Shown in pieces: positions 20,246 to 26,975 of a DNA stretch of 32,166 bases. The notes beneath the pieces were generated by a model. The model saw nothing but the letters and a program-made list of their open reading frames with translations, was not told the DNA's origin and did not search any database. Made by a program: the position numbers and the translations under genes. Source of the DNA: a virus; IMG/VR virus record IMGVR_UViG_3300020160_001256, positions 1-32,166 of that record. The stretch is one strand, 5' to 3'. Every line of letters begins with the position of its first letter. Positions within the stretch are counted from its first letter, which is position 1.

Positions 20246-21511
20246 TTATTTATAATGTGCTGTCTGACCGAAAGGAGAAATGATACTGTCATTGCCGTGT
20301 ACAATAAACAGGGTTTCACAGTAGTTTTCATCACCCCAGCTTCCGCATGGATATCCGTCAGTAAACATAATGAAGCGTTTTGGCTCAATGCCTTGTTCTT
20401 TCATAAAATTCCAATTGGCTTCAAAATCAGTACCACCACCGCCTTTGCATTCATAGCTCATGATCTCGTCTGCGGTGTCGCCTGTAAATTGTTTGTAGCC
20501 GTATACTTCTGTGTCAAAGCACCACAAGTCCAATTTAAAGTCAACGTACTCATCCATAATACCCTTAACTTCACTTAAAAAGTCTTTTGCTTGTTTATCT
20601 GAAATACTACCACTCATATCAATAGCAACAGATACGTCGATAGTTTCTTCGTTCATCATGCCGGGAAGTACAGCACCACAATGTTGTGACTTGCGGTTAG
20701 GACGGCTAAAGCTGAAGTTGCTCTTAAGAATACTTTGGATATTCATACGCAACATCTGCCGCCAATCCATTTTAGGTTCTGTGAACGTTTGGATCATACG
20801 CTGTACACCCGCAGGCACCCTGCCAGCACCTGCGGCTTGAGCGGCCGCAACCATTGCTTCCTTGATCTCGTCTTTAATGGCTTTCTTTTCTTCGGCAGTT
20901 AAGCGAGGGCGACCTTTGCCGCTACCGTCAACTTCTTCACCGTCTTTATCCCCGGCACCTCCGTCGTCGCCTTCACCGTCTAGGTGCTCGTCAAGGAGTT
21001 CGCCTAATGTGCTCATATCGATTTTAATGGCTTTAGATTCTACATCTTCGTAGATCTGTTCATAGCTCATTCCGCGATATTTGTTATCTTGATAAATTTT
21101 AATCCAACTAGGCACTTCGCCAATTTTTTCATCTACTAGAATTTGATTAGTAGCATAGTCGGCGGCAATATTTGACAAAACAGGATCTCGATGATCGCGT
21201 CGTCCCATATGGTCAAATACATTATGAAGAACTTCGTGTGCAAAGCCGAATTCTGCTTCTTTAGGTTTAAGTTTATTTACAAAGTCGTTATTGTAATAGA
21301 AGTTACGACCATCAGTGGCTAGCGTAGAGCACCAATCGCTTGCATCGATTAATTTTAACCTAGTAGCAAGATTACCAAAAAATGGATGTCTTAGCAAAAG
21401 ACCAATACGGGCTGTAATTAATTTTTCTACAATTTTTGCTTTTTCTGCGGCAGAGTATTCTTTAGTAGAAACAGGCTTTTTAATTTTTTCAGTTTTCATT
21501 ACTGCTGACAT
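20246..21511 (-). CDS. Metallopeptidase-like/VWA protein, partner of the MoxR-type ATPase
   Basis: The 421-aa product combines a zinc-peptidase-like N-terminal half with HEVLH at residues 92-96 (context GFAHEVLHNVFDHMGRR) and a C-terminal VWA domain. The VWA domain has a complete MIDAS-like site: D298-x-S300-x-S302, T361 in GGGGTDF and D385 in FTDGYP. A Gly/Asp-rich linker (about 175-200) joins them. This is the architecture of the DUF2201 pair (PF13203 plus PF09967). Such proteins usually work with the MoxR-class AAA+ ATPase, which is the gene immediately upstream. The start is supported by AAAGGA eight bases upstream. It has its own promoter and is separated from the ATPase by a terminator. 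Peptidase activity is predicted, not shown; the substrate is unknown. Confidence 0.88.
   Translation of the reverse strand: MSAVMKTEKIKKPVSTKEYSAAEKAKIVEKLITARIGLLLRHPFFGNLATRLKLIDASDWCSTLATDGRNFYYNNDFVNKLKPKEAEFGFAHEVLHNVFDHMGRRDHRDPVLSNIAADYATNQILVDEKIGEVPSWIKIYQDNKYRGMSYEQIYEDVESKAIKIDMSTLGELLDEHLDGEGDDGGAGDKDGEEVDGSGKGRPRLTAEEKKAIKDEIKEAMVAAAQAAGAGRVPAGVQRMIQTFTEPKMDWRQMLRMNIQSILKSNFSFSRPNRKSQHCGAVLPGMMNEETIDVSVAIDMSGSISDKQAKDFLSEVKGIMDEYVDFKLDLWCFDTEVYGYKQFTGDTADEIMSYECKGGGGTDFEANWNFMKEQGIEPKRFIMFTDGYPCGSWGDENYCETLFIVHGNDSIISPFGQTAHYK
20247..20254 (-). promoter_or_regulatory. T4-type late promoter (TATAAATA)
   Basis: The - strand reads TATAAATA exactly, the core recognised by the T4 late sigma factor gp55. 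It starts in the last sense codons and ends in the TAA stop of the VWA-peptidase gene (TAT AAA TAA). The next gene starts 13 bases further, so a transcript starting about seven bases after the core would have a very short leader. No second exact copy was found in the window by eye. Confidence 0.75.
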
Positions 21512-21536
21512 AATATTCCTTTGTTGCTAATGTTTT

Positions 21537-21565
21537 ATTATACACTAAAATTTACCAATGAGCAA
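21537..21565 (-). promoter_or_regulatory. Sigma70-like promoter for the VWA-peptidase gene
   Basis: TTGCTC (21560-21565) and TATAAT (21537-21542) are separated by exactly 17 bases on the - strand, between the ATPase terminator and the VWA start. The -35 box is weak (three of six), but the -10 is perfect and preceded by TG as in the two other promoters found here. Confidence 0.65.
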
Positions 21566-21567
21566 GT

Positions 21568-21591
21568 AAAAAGGGCTCCGAAGAGCCCTTT
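21568..21591 (-). terminator. cUUCGg terminator after the AAA+ ATPase gene
   Basis: On the - strand GGGCTC-TTCG-GAGCCC forms a 6-bp GC-rich stem closed by the very stable C(UUCG)G tetraloop, followed by TTTTT (21572-21568). The A tract before the stem can pair with the T tract. It begins just after the ATPase stop codon (21593-21595). CUUCGG hairpins are a known feature of T4 intercistronic regions. Confidence 0.9.
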
Positions 21592-21592
21592 T

Positions 21593-22675
21593 TTAGCCTT
21601 CCATTGCTGTAATAATATATTTTCCAAACTTGTCGTGGAATCGATCAAAGTGCTGAAGTTTACTGGCATCAAACGGCAATGCATAGTTAGTGAGGGCAAC
21701 CTTGGCACCCATAACAACCAATTCAGTTGGAAAATTATCCATCATAAATTTGAAGAAATTATCTGCCTGTTGATCCCAATTTTTGGCTTTCTTTTTATCT
21801 GCTTCTTGAAGTTCGTAGCACAGGCTAGTGGTCAAAGAATACATTGCAGAGATTTCTTTAATTGAAATCTTTTCAATTTTGCCGCTAAGAATATCTTCTG
21901 GAGCCGGCATCTGTTTTGCTACCTTACGGTGTGCCATAAACTTAACAGCAAGACCCTCGCCAATAGCACCACTTACTAAATCAGTAAGTGTGTTTTCTTC
22001 CAAGTCATCGTCAATAAGCAAGTCGCTAACAAATGACCAGCTACGCGGAGTAGCAAAGGCACGTGAGCTAGACTTTGGATCAAAATCGTACAAGTCTTGT
22101 TTGGCAAATGACACATATCCAACAACCTGTTCGTGCAATTTATTTTTAGTAGCCCACATCAACCAGTCGTCAAAATCAGTTTTGAGTTCTAGATGAAGGA
22201 AACGATTAGCCAACGGAGCTGGCATACGATAAGTTACACCTTTGTCAGTTTCACGGTTACCTGCGGCTACAATGCTAACACCGTCTGGCAATTTATAAGT
22301 ACCTACACGACGATTTAGCACCAATTGGTAAGCCGCCGCCTGTGTAGCAGGAGCCGCCGAGTTCAATTCATCCAAGAACAGGATAGCAGTAGATTCGGGA
22401 TCTGTGGGCAATTCTGCAGGCGGAGCCCAAGTCATAGTATTTGAATTAGAATTGTAATATGGAATACCTTTGATGTCAGTGGGTTCCCACAAACTCAAAC
22501 GAACGTCAATAACTTCACGATTTTGTTCGTCTCCAATTTGTTTTACAATATCAGATTTACCAATGCCAGGTGCACCCCACATGAAAACAGGACGCTTAAT
22601 TTTGACACATTTACGAATTGATTTTTTAGCTTCGTTTGGAGTAACTGCACGATTGCCGCTAAGTGATTCTGCCAT
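21593..22675 (-). CDS. MoxR-type AAA+ ATPase
   Basis: The 360-aa product has Walker A GAPGIGKS (34-41), Walker B ILFLDELN (98-105), sensor-1 region AAGNRETD (N140) and a likely arginine finger in ANRF (R158). This is the AAA_5/MoxR layout. MoxR ATPases act as chaperones that remodel partner proteins together with VWA-domain proteins; the next gene is exactly such a VWA protein. The start has AAGGTA about seven bases upstream. Transcription comes from a near-consensus promoter inside the end of the preceding gene and ends at a cUUCGg hairpin. The C-terminal ~150 residues are helical and not recognised; they probably bind the partner. The cellular target in infection is unknown. Confidence 0.9.
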   Translation of the reverse strand: MAESLSGNRAVTPNEAKKSIRKCVKIKRPVFMWGAPGIGKSDIVKQIGDEQNREVIDVRLSLWEPTDIKGIPYYNSNSNTMTWAPPAELPTDPESTAILFLDELNSAAPATQAAAYQLVLNRRVGTYKLPDGVSIVAAGNRETDKGVTYRMPAPLANRFLHLELKTDFDDWLMWATKNKLHEQVVGYVSFAKQDLYDFDPKSSSRAFATPRSWSFVSDLLIDDDLEENTLTDLVSGAIGEGLAVKFMAHRKVAKQMPAPEDILSGKIEKISIKEISAMYSLTTSLCYELQEADKKKAKNWDQQADNFFKFMMDNFPTELVVMGAKVALTNYALPFDASKLQHFDRFHDKFGKYIITAMEG

Positions 22676-22705
22676 TTTGATACCTTAAAAAGTGTTGAAT
22701 TAATT

Positions 22706-22724
22706 ATGCGTTTCTCTAACGCAT
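22706..22724 (-). promoter_or_regulatory. 5'-terminal stem-loop in the ATPase mRNA leader
   Basis: On the - strand ATGCGTT-AGAGA-AACGCAT forms a perfect 7-bp stem with a 5-base loop. It starts within one or two bases of the transcription start predicted from the -10 box (about 22725), so the transcript would begin with the hairpin. Such a position is known to protect mRNAs from 5'-end-dependent decay; that role is inferred here. Confidence 0.65.
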
Positions 22725-22731
22725 GTATATT

Positions 22732-22760
22732 ATTATACAGAGATTTAGGTAAAAAGTCAA
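22732..22760 (-). promoter_or_regulatory. Strong sigma70-like promoter for the ATPase gene
   Basis: TTGACT (22755-22760), a 17-base spacer and TATAAT (22732-22737) match the bacterial housekeeping consensus at 11 of 12 positions. The promoter overlaps the last codons of the preceding gene, pointing to recognition by unmodified host RNA polymerase (early or constitutive phage expression). Confidence 0.85.
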
Positions 22761-23152
22761 TGATTTTTTTGTTGTTCTCTTGCCACAGCCATTGCTCTAG
22801 AAAGTCCAAATTTTTGAATATTTCCAGAAAACAATACTAGTTGTACAGCCATCCTTTCAGTAAAAACATAAATGGCTTTTTTGGTTAGATAAAATGGAGA
22901 GTCAATAAACTGGTCCAGTCTAATAATTAATTGGTTAGTCCACTCTATTTCTTTTGGAAGATCAATTTGGTAATATTTTATTCCGGCGTTATTAAGCCAT
23001 GTCCACCCTGAATCTGTTAGACGCATACCGCCTTTTTCTTTATTTCTTGGGTTCATCCAAAATGCCGAAAGCATTTTTTTTACATGCACATCGTCGTGCG
23101 GCTTGCCAGCCTCTTTTAAGACATATCTAGTTAATTCAAATCTTTGATTCAT
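22757..23152 (-). CDS. Unknown phage protein, 131 aa
   Basis: No known domain was recognised. The N-terminal half contains LKEAGKPHDDVHVKKMLSAF and a Trp-containing GWTWLNN turn. The rest is mixed helix/strand with a YLTKKAIYVFTERMAVQLVL stretch near the C-terminus that is amphipathic rather than membrane-spanning. The start overlaps the end of the preceding 99-aa gene by 17 bases and has no strong ribosome-binding site, suggesting translational coupling. The last bases overlap the -35 box of the ATPase promoter. Confidence 0.75.
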   Translation of the reverse strand: MNQRFELTRYVLKEAGKPHDDVHVKKMLSAFWMNPRNKEKGGMRLTDSGWTWLNNAGIKYYQIDLPKEIEWTNQLIIRLDQFIDSPFYLTKKAIYVFTERMAVQLVLFSGNIQKFGLSRAMAVAREQQKNH

Positions 23153-23435
23153 TATCTAGTTTTTTGCCAGTTGTTAATTTATAAACAGAAAAATCCTGGC
23201 AATTAAACATTTTGTTTAGACGTTCTGCTAAATTAAAGGCATGACCGCTGTTTGAAAAACTGACTTTTTTATATTTTGGACCTACATCCTGTGCCACAAT
23301 ACTAGAAGTTTTTAAATTAACAGGCTTGTCTTTGTAAAAAACGGCCCATATAGCATCAGCTTCTAAGACTTGTTCTGTTTTGTAATTTTTTTTATTAGTT
23401 AGTTCTAATAATATATTTGGTTTAGGTCTGCTCAT
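23136..23435 (-). CDS. Unknown phage protein, 99 aa, with hairpin-embedded ribosome-binding site
   Basis: The product is basic (MSRPKPNILLELTNKKNYKT at the start) and alpha/beta in character, with a VSFSNSGHAFNLAERLNKMF segment near residue 58 and a short strand FSVYKLTTGKK near the end. No family is recognised. Its start ATG directly follows the base of a 10-bp RNA stem whose loop holds GGAGAG. It is translationally coupled to the following 131-aa gene by a 17-bp overlap. Confidence 0.75.
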   Translation of the reverse strand: MSRPKPNILLELTNKKNYKTEQVLEADAIWAVFYKDKPVNLKTSSIVAQDVGPKYKKVSFSNSGHAFNLAERLNKMFNCQDFSVYKLTTGKKLDNESKI

Positions 23436-23465
23436 AATGCGTATACTCTCCGTTATATACGCATT
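23436..23465 (-). promoter_or_regulatory. RNA hairpin with Shine-Dalgarno sequence in its loop
   Basis: On the - strand AATGCGTATA pairs perfectly with TATACGCATT (10 bp) around the loop TAACGGAGAG. The GGAG in the loop is the only plausible ribosome-binding site for the 99-aa gene, whose ATG is the next base after the stem. Unfolded, the GGAG is 12 bases from the ATG, which is long. The structure may set initiation efficiency, or act as a site for a repressor or RNase. Confidence 0.7.
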
Positions 23466-23479
23466 TATTTAGTTAGAAA

Positions 23480-23716
23480 TTAGCGAAATCCACCACCGTC
23501 CATTGATACTTGAATAACATCTTCTTTTGTAGATTGTTGAGACTGAAGTAGATAGTCTTCTAATTTTCCCGAAAGTCGTGTCATTACTAGAGCAAGGCTA
23601 TCTGATAATGCGACGGCATCTTTTATATCTAAAACAACAGTTTTTTGACCAGATTTACTAGCAATTCGAGCCTTTTCTAGATAGTTTTCGATGGCTAATG
23701 TATTAATTTGTTTCAT
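23480..23716 (-). CDS. Unknown small phage protein, 78 aa
   Basis: The product is mostly helical (YLEKARIASKSGQKTVVLDI, ALSDSLALVMTRLSGKLEDY) with a Gly-rich end (MDGGGFR). No family was recognised. It starts within the last 14 bases of the preceding gene, so it is part of the exonuclease operon. It is followed by a 44-base gap holding the SD-in-loop hairpin of the next gene. Confidence 0.75.
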   Translation of the reverse strand: MKQINTLAIENYLEKARIASKSGQKTVVLDIKDAVALSDSLALVMTRLSGKLEDYLLQSQQSTKEDVIQVSMDGGGFR

Positions 23717-24188
23717 TATCTTTTTTACTTAATGTTGACAGTATCTGTTTCATTTCCATTTCAGTTTTAAAAGGACCATGCAATGGATATCGTTCTAATG
23801 TAATCAGTTTAGGACAAAATGATTTGACCCATCCTTTACGGAATTTAATAACATAATACCCTGCACAATATTGGCTTTTGCTTTTAGTACTTTTGGCATA
23901 TATAGGTAATTTTTTTCTTATGTTATATACACTTCCAAAAGGTTTTGAACCGCAAGGAAAATCATAAACAGAATTCTCTGGGTTACTAACTTTTTCTGAT
24001 TTTTGTTTTTCGTTAAATGTTATACCTAGTTTTTCTTTTACATCTTTAACTGTACCAATAGAAATTTTCTGTCCATTCTTAAGAATAGAATAAGACGATC
24101 TCTCTTTGTTTAAAGTGCCAATTTTTAATCCGTCAGTTTCAAGTAACCAACTCTTATTTGGAATTAATGGTTTTGCAATTGTAGTCAT
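23703..24188 (-). CDS. Unknown phage protein, 161 aa
   Basis: A basic protein with an N-terminal strand-rich half (SWLLETDGLKIGTLNKERSS, then GQKISIGTVKDVKEKLGI) and a C-terminal half with Cys residues in PCGSKPFG, QYCAGYYVIKFRKGW and FCPKL. The two-part pattern suggests a small DNA- or RNA-associated protein, but no domain is recognised. It follows the exonuclease with an ATGA overlap and so is co-translated with it. Confidence 0.75.
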   Translation of the reverse strand: MTTIAKPLIPNKSWLLETDGLKIGTLNKERSSYSILKNGQKISIGTVKDVKEKLGITFNEKQKSEKVSNPENSVYDFPCGSKPFGSVYNIRKKLPIYAKSTKSKSQYCAGYYVIKFRKGWVKSFCPKLITLERYPLHGPFKTEMEMKQILSTLSKKDNETN

Positions 24189-25171
24189 AGTATATACCTC
24201 GCATTTAATGGGTCAGCGTAGCTTTGAACCTGCTCAGATACTTTGACAAGATCGTAGGACGCACAAAATTTTAACAGTCTAATACCAACCTGGCTGATAT
24301 TTTTATCTGCGGTTGTTGCTGTTTTAATTGTATCATTTATAATTTGTCGTATTTCTGCAGGCTGTGCAGTAAGATCGCAGAGCAATTGGTTGCGTTCATA
24401 ACACTCTTTTACTCGTTGTTCTTTACCTTCATGGTCCATCCATTTTTGGAGCATCATGTTATTCCAATTATATCCCCTATTGTTCCTGTCGGCAAATGCT
24501 TCACGGAGACCAATTTTATTCTTTGTGCCTTTTTCACGTACTCCCGGATAAGCACTAAAGATGTTATCTGAGGTGTCACCACGCATACACTTCTCAAAGA
24601 GTAACCATTCTGGGTCCGGTGCGGGCTTTTCTTGTTTAGTTTTCTTATCAACGACACGTTTGCCTTTTTCATCAAAGTATCCTTCGTGTGTAGTGGTAAC
24701 GGCACTGACGCCATTGTATTGTCTTACATTAGATGCAATAAGCTGTGCAAAGTCGCCATCTGTTGAGATAATAACGTGATCGTCATTTGGATGACTTTGA
24801 ATCCATCCAGCAATTAAATCGTCAGCTTCTAGCCGAGGATGTTGTAATACTGTACAGTTAGTTTTGTCAGTAATAAATTCTTTAAACTGATCAAATGTTT
24901 CCCAAAATACACGATCCTCCTCAGCTTCGCGAGGGCTTTGCGAAGCCCGAGCGTCGGTGCGGTTCCTCTTGTAAGGAGCATAATGATCCTTACGCCAGCT
25001 ACGACCTTCGAGGCAGAACACAACATGGGTGCCTTTAAAGTCTTTCCAAGCCTTTCGAACACTGCTTAATACCGTATGAATACTCATACCTACTTTGTCA
25101 TCGAGGGTACCTCTAACAACATGTCGAGCTCGAAAGAATGTATTTGCTGTATCTACTAAAATATATGTCAT
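24185..25171 (-). CDS. FEN/PIN-type 5'-3' exonuclease (T4 RNase H-like)
   Basis: The 328-aa product has the acidic clusters of the FEN superfamily: D7 in LVDTAN, E55 in FCLEG, E115-A-D117-D118 in EADDLIAGW, D138 and D140 in ISTDGDFAQL, and D199/D202 in RGDTSDNI, where a helix-hairpin-helix would follow. A basic arch region (WRKDHYAPYKRNR, residues 59-71) fits DNA threading. These enzymes remove RNA primers and 5' flaps during lagging-strand synthesis, as T4 RNase H does. The DNA encoding residues about 76-86 is an unusually GC-rich palindrome. The gene overlaps both neighbours by ATGA, in an operon with QueE. Confidence 0.9.
   Translation of the reverse strand: MTYILVDTANTFFRARHVVRGTLDDKVGMSIHTVLSSVRKAWKDFKGTHVVFCLEGRSWRKDHYAPYKRNRTDARASQSPREAEEDRVFWETFDQFKEFITDKTNCTVLQHPRLEADDLIAGWIQSHPNDDHVIISTDGDFAQLIASNVRQYNGVSAVTTTHEGYFDEKGKRVVDKKTKQEKPAPDPEWLLFEKCMRGDTSDNIFSAYPGVREKGTKNKIGLREAFADRNNRGYNWNNMMLQKWMDHEGKEQRVKECYERNQLLCDLTAQPAEIRQIINDTIKTATTADKNISQVGIRLLKFCASYDLVKVSEQVQSYADPLNARYIL
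24924..24948. repeat. GC-rich palindrome inside the exonuclease gene
   Basis: GCTTCGC (24924-24930) pairs with GCGAAGC (24940-24946). An overlapping alternative pairs GGGCTT (24933-24938) with AAGCCC (24943-24948) around TGCG. It stands out as GC-rich within AT-rich DNA and lies in the arch region of the coding sequence without breaking the frame. Confidence 0.7.
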
Positions 25172-25614
25172 GAAATTTCGGATTTACCGTTACCTAAATT
25201 GTTAACATTAACGTAACCACTACCTCTACGATCCATACTAATACCTTCCTCAGCACCAATATTTCTACAAAGGTCTTGGAACCATTGATCAACAATAGAC
25301 TCATCTGAGTCACCTTGATAACCATTGCTACGTAATTGTAGCACAAAATATTCATTCCAGTCAAGTTCGAAAAAACCATTCCGAACATTTTCCTTATTTA
25401 CATGTGTTTCTAGCACTGCCACCCAGGGTTCTTTCTTTTCTGTAGCAAGTTCTTTTGGAGTTAATTTAGCTAATCGTTCTGCTTCTTTAGCCCGTTCAGC
25501 TGCCTCAGTTGCTGATTCTGCTAATTTTTTAGCCTCTTCTGCGGCTCTTATACTTGCTTCGGCTTCGGCTTTTACTTTATCAATACCGAACATCTTTTCA
25601 AAAAATTTATTCAT
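25168..25614 (-). CDS. Unknown phage protein with Ala/Glu-rich coiled coil, 148 aa
   Basis: I place the start at ATG 25614 (MNKFFEKMFGIDKVKAEAEA) with GGGGA about six bases upstream; an ATG at 25626 would add four residues inside the queE frame. Residues about 12-55 form a long Ala/Glu/Lys heptad-like coiled coil. The second half is globular (VLETHVNKENVRNGFFELDW, LRSNGYQGDSDESIVDQWFQ). The protein is conserved in appearance with other marine-phage hypotheticals but no function is known. Its start overlaps the queE stop (TGATG) and its stop overlaps the exonuclease start (ATGA). Confidence 0.75.
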   Translation of the reverse strand: MNKFFEKMFGIDKVKAEAEASIRAAEEAKKLAESATEAAERAKEAERLAKLTPKELATEKKEPWVAVLETHVNKENVRNGFFELDWNEYFVLQLRSNGYQGDSDESIVDQWFQDLCRNIGAEEGISMDRRGSGYVNVNNLGNGKSEIS

Positions 25615-26471
25615 CAGGTTCCCCACTCGTTTTTAAATAATGGCACTTGAAGTCTATCACTGTACCGCCATCCTTTTCGCATTGCCATGTCTGCCACTGA
25701 TCTATTATTAAGATGGTACACCCGCTCAACGCCACCGACAGGCATAATATACACATGGCCTTTAAAACCATCTGCACGATATTGTTCAACGGCACGTTCT
25801 GCATCTTTAAGATCCTCCTCTGTTGCTACAACAAACTTCAAATATGCTGTGCCGTAATTTTCATAGTCGCAAACAACTTTGGGTTTGATAGCATCTTTCC
25901 AAGGCTCGCCACTTGCTGGAAGTTTAGCACTTACACTAAATGTAATTTCTCTTTCGTCCCCACCAAATGTCCAGTCTGCTAGATATTCTTTAAACTTTTC
26001 TGTCAATCGCATTGTGCCGTTAGTTTCAAAAGTAATCTCTTTCAATCCTTTCATGCACGGTTGGTTCAACAAGTCCGGGTAAGCCTTTTGCCAACCTAGC
26101 AATGGCTCGCCACCTGTAATAACAAGATGTTCATCTCGCCATTCTTTAAACGGTAGAGTTTCTACAATTGCTTTAGCAAGACCTTCAACTTCAATCATTG
26201 GACTTAGATCTTTAAAAGCAGGATGCCAACTAGCGTAACTATCACAACCAGTAGACACTAGCGGCAATGCTTTATATTCTGTAAATGGTGTAATCATTGT
26301 GTGCTGTGCCGCAATGTCTGTTGCTTCGTGGCTTAATTCGCCTCGGGGCATACCAAACCCTTGACAGGTAAAGTTGCAGCCGTATGTACGTAGAAACACA
26401 GACGGGACGCCCATGTAGCGTCCTTCACCTTGAATAGAATAAAATAATTCGGATACTTTAATTTTGCTCAT
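25614..26471 (-). CDS. queE: 7-carboxy-7-deazaguanine synthase-like radical SAM enzyme
   Basis: QueE converts 6-carboxytetrahydropterin to 7-carboxy-7-deazaguanine on the way to preQ0, using SAM and a [4Fe-4S] cluster. The 285-aa product shows FYSIQGEGRYMGVPSVFLRT (10-29), C32-x3-C36 in GCNFTCQGFG, a third cysteine C76 in STGCDSYASW, the SAM-binding GGEPLL (120-125) and ETNGT (149-153). The usual cluster loop is CX3CX2C or CX14CX2C; here about 39 residues separate the second and third cysteines. The start has GGAAAG upstream and overlaps the previous stop (ATGA). FolE, the first enzyme of the route, is encoded three genes upstream in the same operon; QueD and QueC are not in the window. Confidence 0.88.
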   Translation of the reverse strand: MSKIKVSELFYSIQGEGRYMGVPSVFLRTYGCNFTCQGFGMPRGELSHEATDIAAQHTMITPFTEYKALPLVSTGCDSYASWHPAFKDLSPMIEVEGLAKAIVETLPFKEWRDEHLVITGGEPLLGWQKAYPDLLNQPCMKGLKEITFETNGTMRLTEKFKEYLADWTFGGDEREITFSVSAKLPASGEPWKDAIKPKVVCDYENYGTAYLKFVVATEEDLKDAERAVEQYRADGFKGHVYIMPVGGVERVYHLNNRSVADMAMRKGWRYSDRLQVPLFKNEWGT

Positions 26472-26695
26472 ATAATCTTTCCTAGACCTGCATAGATAAG
26501 TTGATCCAACTCAGTTTGATAATCTGTACGACCCATTCTGCGTTTAAGCCAAATAGCTTCTAACAAGTCCTTAGCATCATATCCGCTGTCAACAGGTAAG
26601 GCACCACGTGACTCTAGTTCGTCTAACAAATCTTCTGTTTCGAAATCGCCCAAGTCGACATCTACTTCAACTTCTGTGTAAATTGTTTTATACAT
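26468..26695 (-). CDS. Unknown acidic small phage protein, 75 aa
   Basis: The product has an acidic N-terminal strand (YTEVEVDVDLGDFETEDLLD) followed by a helix and a basic WLKRRMGRT segment. The 'VDVDLGDFETEDLLDELE' opening resembles short conserved phage proteins of unknown role. It overlaps the MazG-like gene by eight bases and queE by four, so all three are co-translated. Confidence 0.75.
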   Translation of the reverse strand: MYKTIYTEVEVDVDLGDFETEDLLDELESRGALPVDSGYDAKDLLEAIWLKRRMGRTDYQTELDQLIYAGLGKII

Positions 26696-26975
26696 TTTCT
26701 TTGCTTTCGTAAATATTTGACCAAATTTTTAATTTTTCAATCTTTGCTTGTTTAGCAATATTTAGGCCTTCGTCACTGACAACATTATAATATTTTAACA
26801 GATCTATCATTGCAAGTAAATCACCAATTTCGCCTTCTAGATGTTCTGCATTAGTTAACGGTTTTCCCGGCTTGGCATTATCTAATCCAAACCGAAAACA
26901 TTTACTAATTGCTTGTGTAACTTCTGCACATTCTTCTTGTGTAATCAGTAATACTTCTTTTAGTTGCTCATTCAT
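26688..26975 (-). CDS. MazG-like nucleotide pyrophosphohydrolase
   Basis: The 95-aa all-helical product carries the MazG/all-alpha NTP-PPase signature: E14-E15-x-x-E18 in ITQEECAEVTQA and E49-x-x-D52 in EGEIGDLLAMID. These acidic residues bind Mg2+ in enzymes that hydrolyse (d)NTPs or ppGpp-type alarmones to monophosphates. MazG proteins are common auxiliary genes in marine phages, where adjusting nucleotide pools or host stringent signals has been proposed. At 95 aa it is a single-domain, short member. The start overlaps the previous stop by ATGA. Confidence 0.8.
   Translation of the reverse strand: MNEQLKEVLLITQEECAEVTQAISKCFRFGLDNAKPGKPLTNAEHLEGEIGDLLAMIDLLKYYNVVSDEGLNIAKQAKIEKLKIWSNIYESKENV

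Noticed and set aside
20255-21053. Plus-strand open frames over the VWA-peptidase gene
   Set aside because: The minus frame has HEVLH and a complete MIDAS-like site; the plus frames have no domain and no ribosome-binding site.
23455-23480. CTAAATAA as a late promoter ahead of the 99-aa gene
   Set aside because: It matches only six of eight core positions and no -35 or other support is seen.
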